DNA from: Archaeoglobaceae archaeon
GTDB taxonomy: Archaea > Halobacteriota > Archaeoglobi > Archaeoglobales > Archaeoglobaceae
Assembly: GCA_015520485.1 (NCBI GenBank)
Contig: WAPX01000033.1
Location: 1-41,108, forward strand
Direction: 5' to 3'
Length of the DNA: 41,108 bases
The notes beneath the pieces are model-generated. The model did no database searches and was not told the origin of the DNA. It worked only from the letters and a program-made list of their open reading frames with translations. How positions within the stretch are numbered: the first letter of the stretch is position 1; each line of letters begins with the position of its first letter. Shown in pieces: positions 41,095-41,108 of this stretch. The position numbers and the translations under genes were made by a program.

Positions 41095-41108
41095 TTATTA
41101 TCACCCCC

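Noticed and set aside
26397-41108. CRISPR repeat-spacer array
   Set aside because: No regularly spaced direct repeats were seen anywhere in the window despite the Cas operon; arrays are presumably outside it.

Overview
The window looks like a chromosomal segment of a thermophilic euryarchaeon, most likely of the Archaeoglobales. Reasons: archaeal core genes (Alba, aRF1 with NIKS and GGQ motifs, a geranylgeranyl reductase and a CDP-alcohol phosphotransferase for isoprenoid lipids, a DRG-type GTPase, a PGF-CTERM surface protein), TATA boxes placed for leaderless transcripts, T-rich terminators and a 74-nt tRNA without encoded CCA. The assignment comes from protein resemblance only. No species can be named from the sequence alone.

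Layout. (1) 24-3739: an [FeFe]-hydrogenase locus. It has a catalytic subunit with all H-cluster cysteines, a small subunit with a twin-arginine signal, a four-helix b-type cytochrome, and a separately transcribed HydE maturase. This reads as an exported, quinone-linked uptake hydrogenase, which is uncommon in Archaea. (2) 3782-12096: an accessory island between hydE and a tRNA(CAU). It holds a frameshifted Cys/His-rich gene, a DUF6884-like gene overlapping an AGOG-type DNA glycosylase, a divergent CARF-winged-helix regulator, a ruined ATPase-TOPRIM gene, a jelly-roll protein, and a tRNA-proximal strand of small replicon-type genes (regulator, zinc-finger proteins, P-loop kinase, sliding clamp). 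At least six of these genes carry frameshifts, while the core genes on both sides are intact. (3) 12097-26356: core housekeeping. tRNA, Alba, NifX-like protein, Mrp-type Fe-S carrier, a DRG/redoxin/ferredoxin/EamA operon, PGF-CTERM protein, M42 aminopeptidase, K+ channel, aRF1, geranylgeranyl reductase, and a four-gene operon of lipid head-group synthase, DHH phosphoesterase, alkaline-phosphatase-superfamily enzyme and APS kinase. (4) 26397-41094 (all minus strand): one long CRISPR-Cas operon. Read in transcription order it is cas7-cas5-cmr1-cmr2(cas10)-cmr3-csx1-mntA-hepT-cmr4-cmr5-cmr6-cas3.

How it fits together. The Cas operon is a hybrid: a complete type III-B (Cmr) module, with its cyclic-oligoadenylate synthase (Cas10, GGDD intact) and a CARF-HEPN effector (Csx1), sits between the type I-B genes cas5 and cas3, and a HEPN/MNT toxin-antitoxin pair sits inside the Cmr module. 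Neighbouring frames overlap or abut, so the array is probably translated as one coupled message. cas8, cas6, the adaptation genes and CRISPR arrays are not in the window; some may lie beyond its right edge. csx1 has no normal start codon for its conserved N-terminus: an ACG occupies the expected position.

The points most worth a second look are the exported archaeal [FeFe] hydrogenase, the interleaved I-B/III-B operon with its embedded MntA-HepT pair, the csx1 start, the glycosylase-DUF6884-CARF neighbourhood, and a sliding-clamp gene apparently broken by a deletion between short direct repeats.
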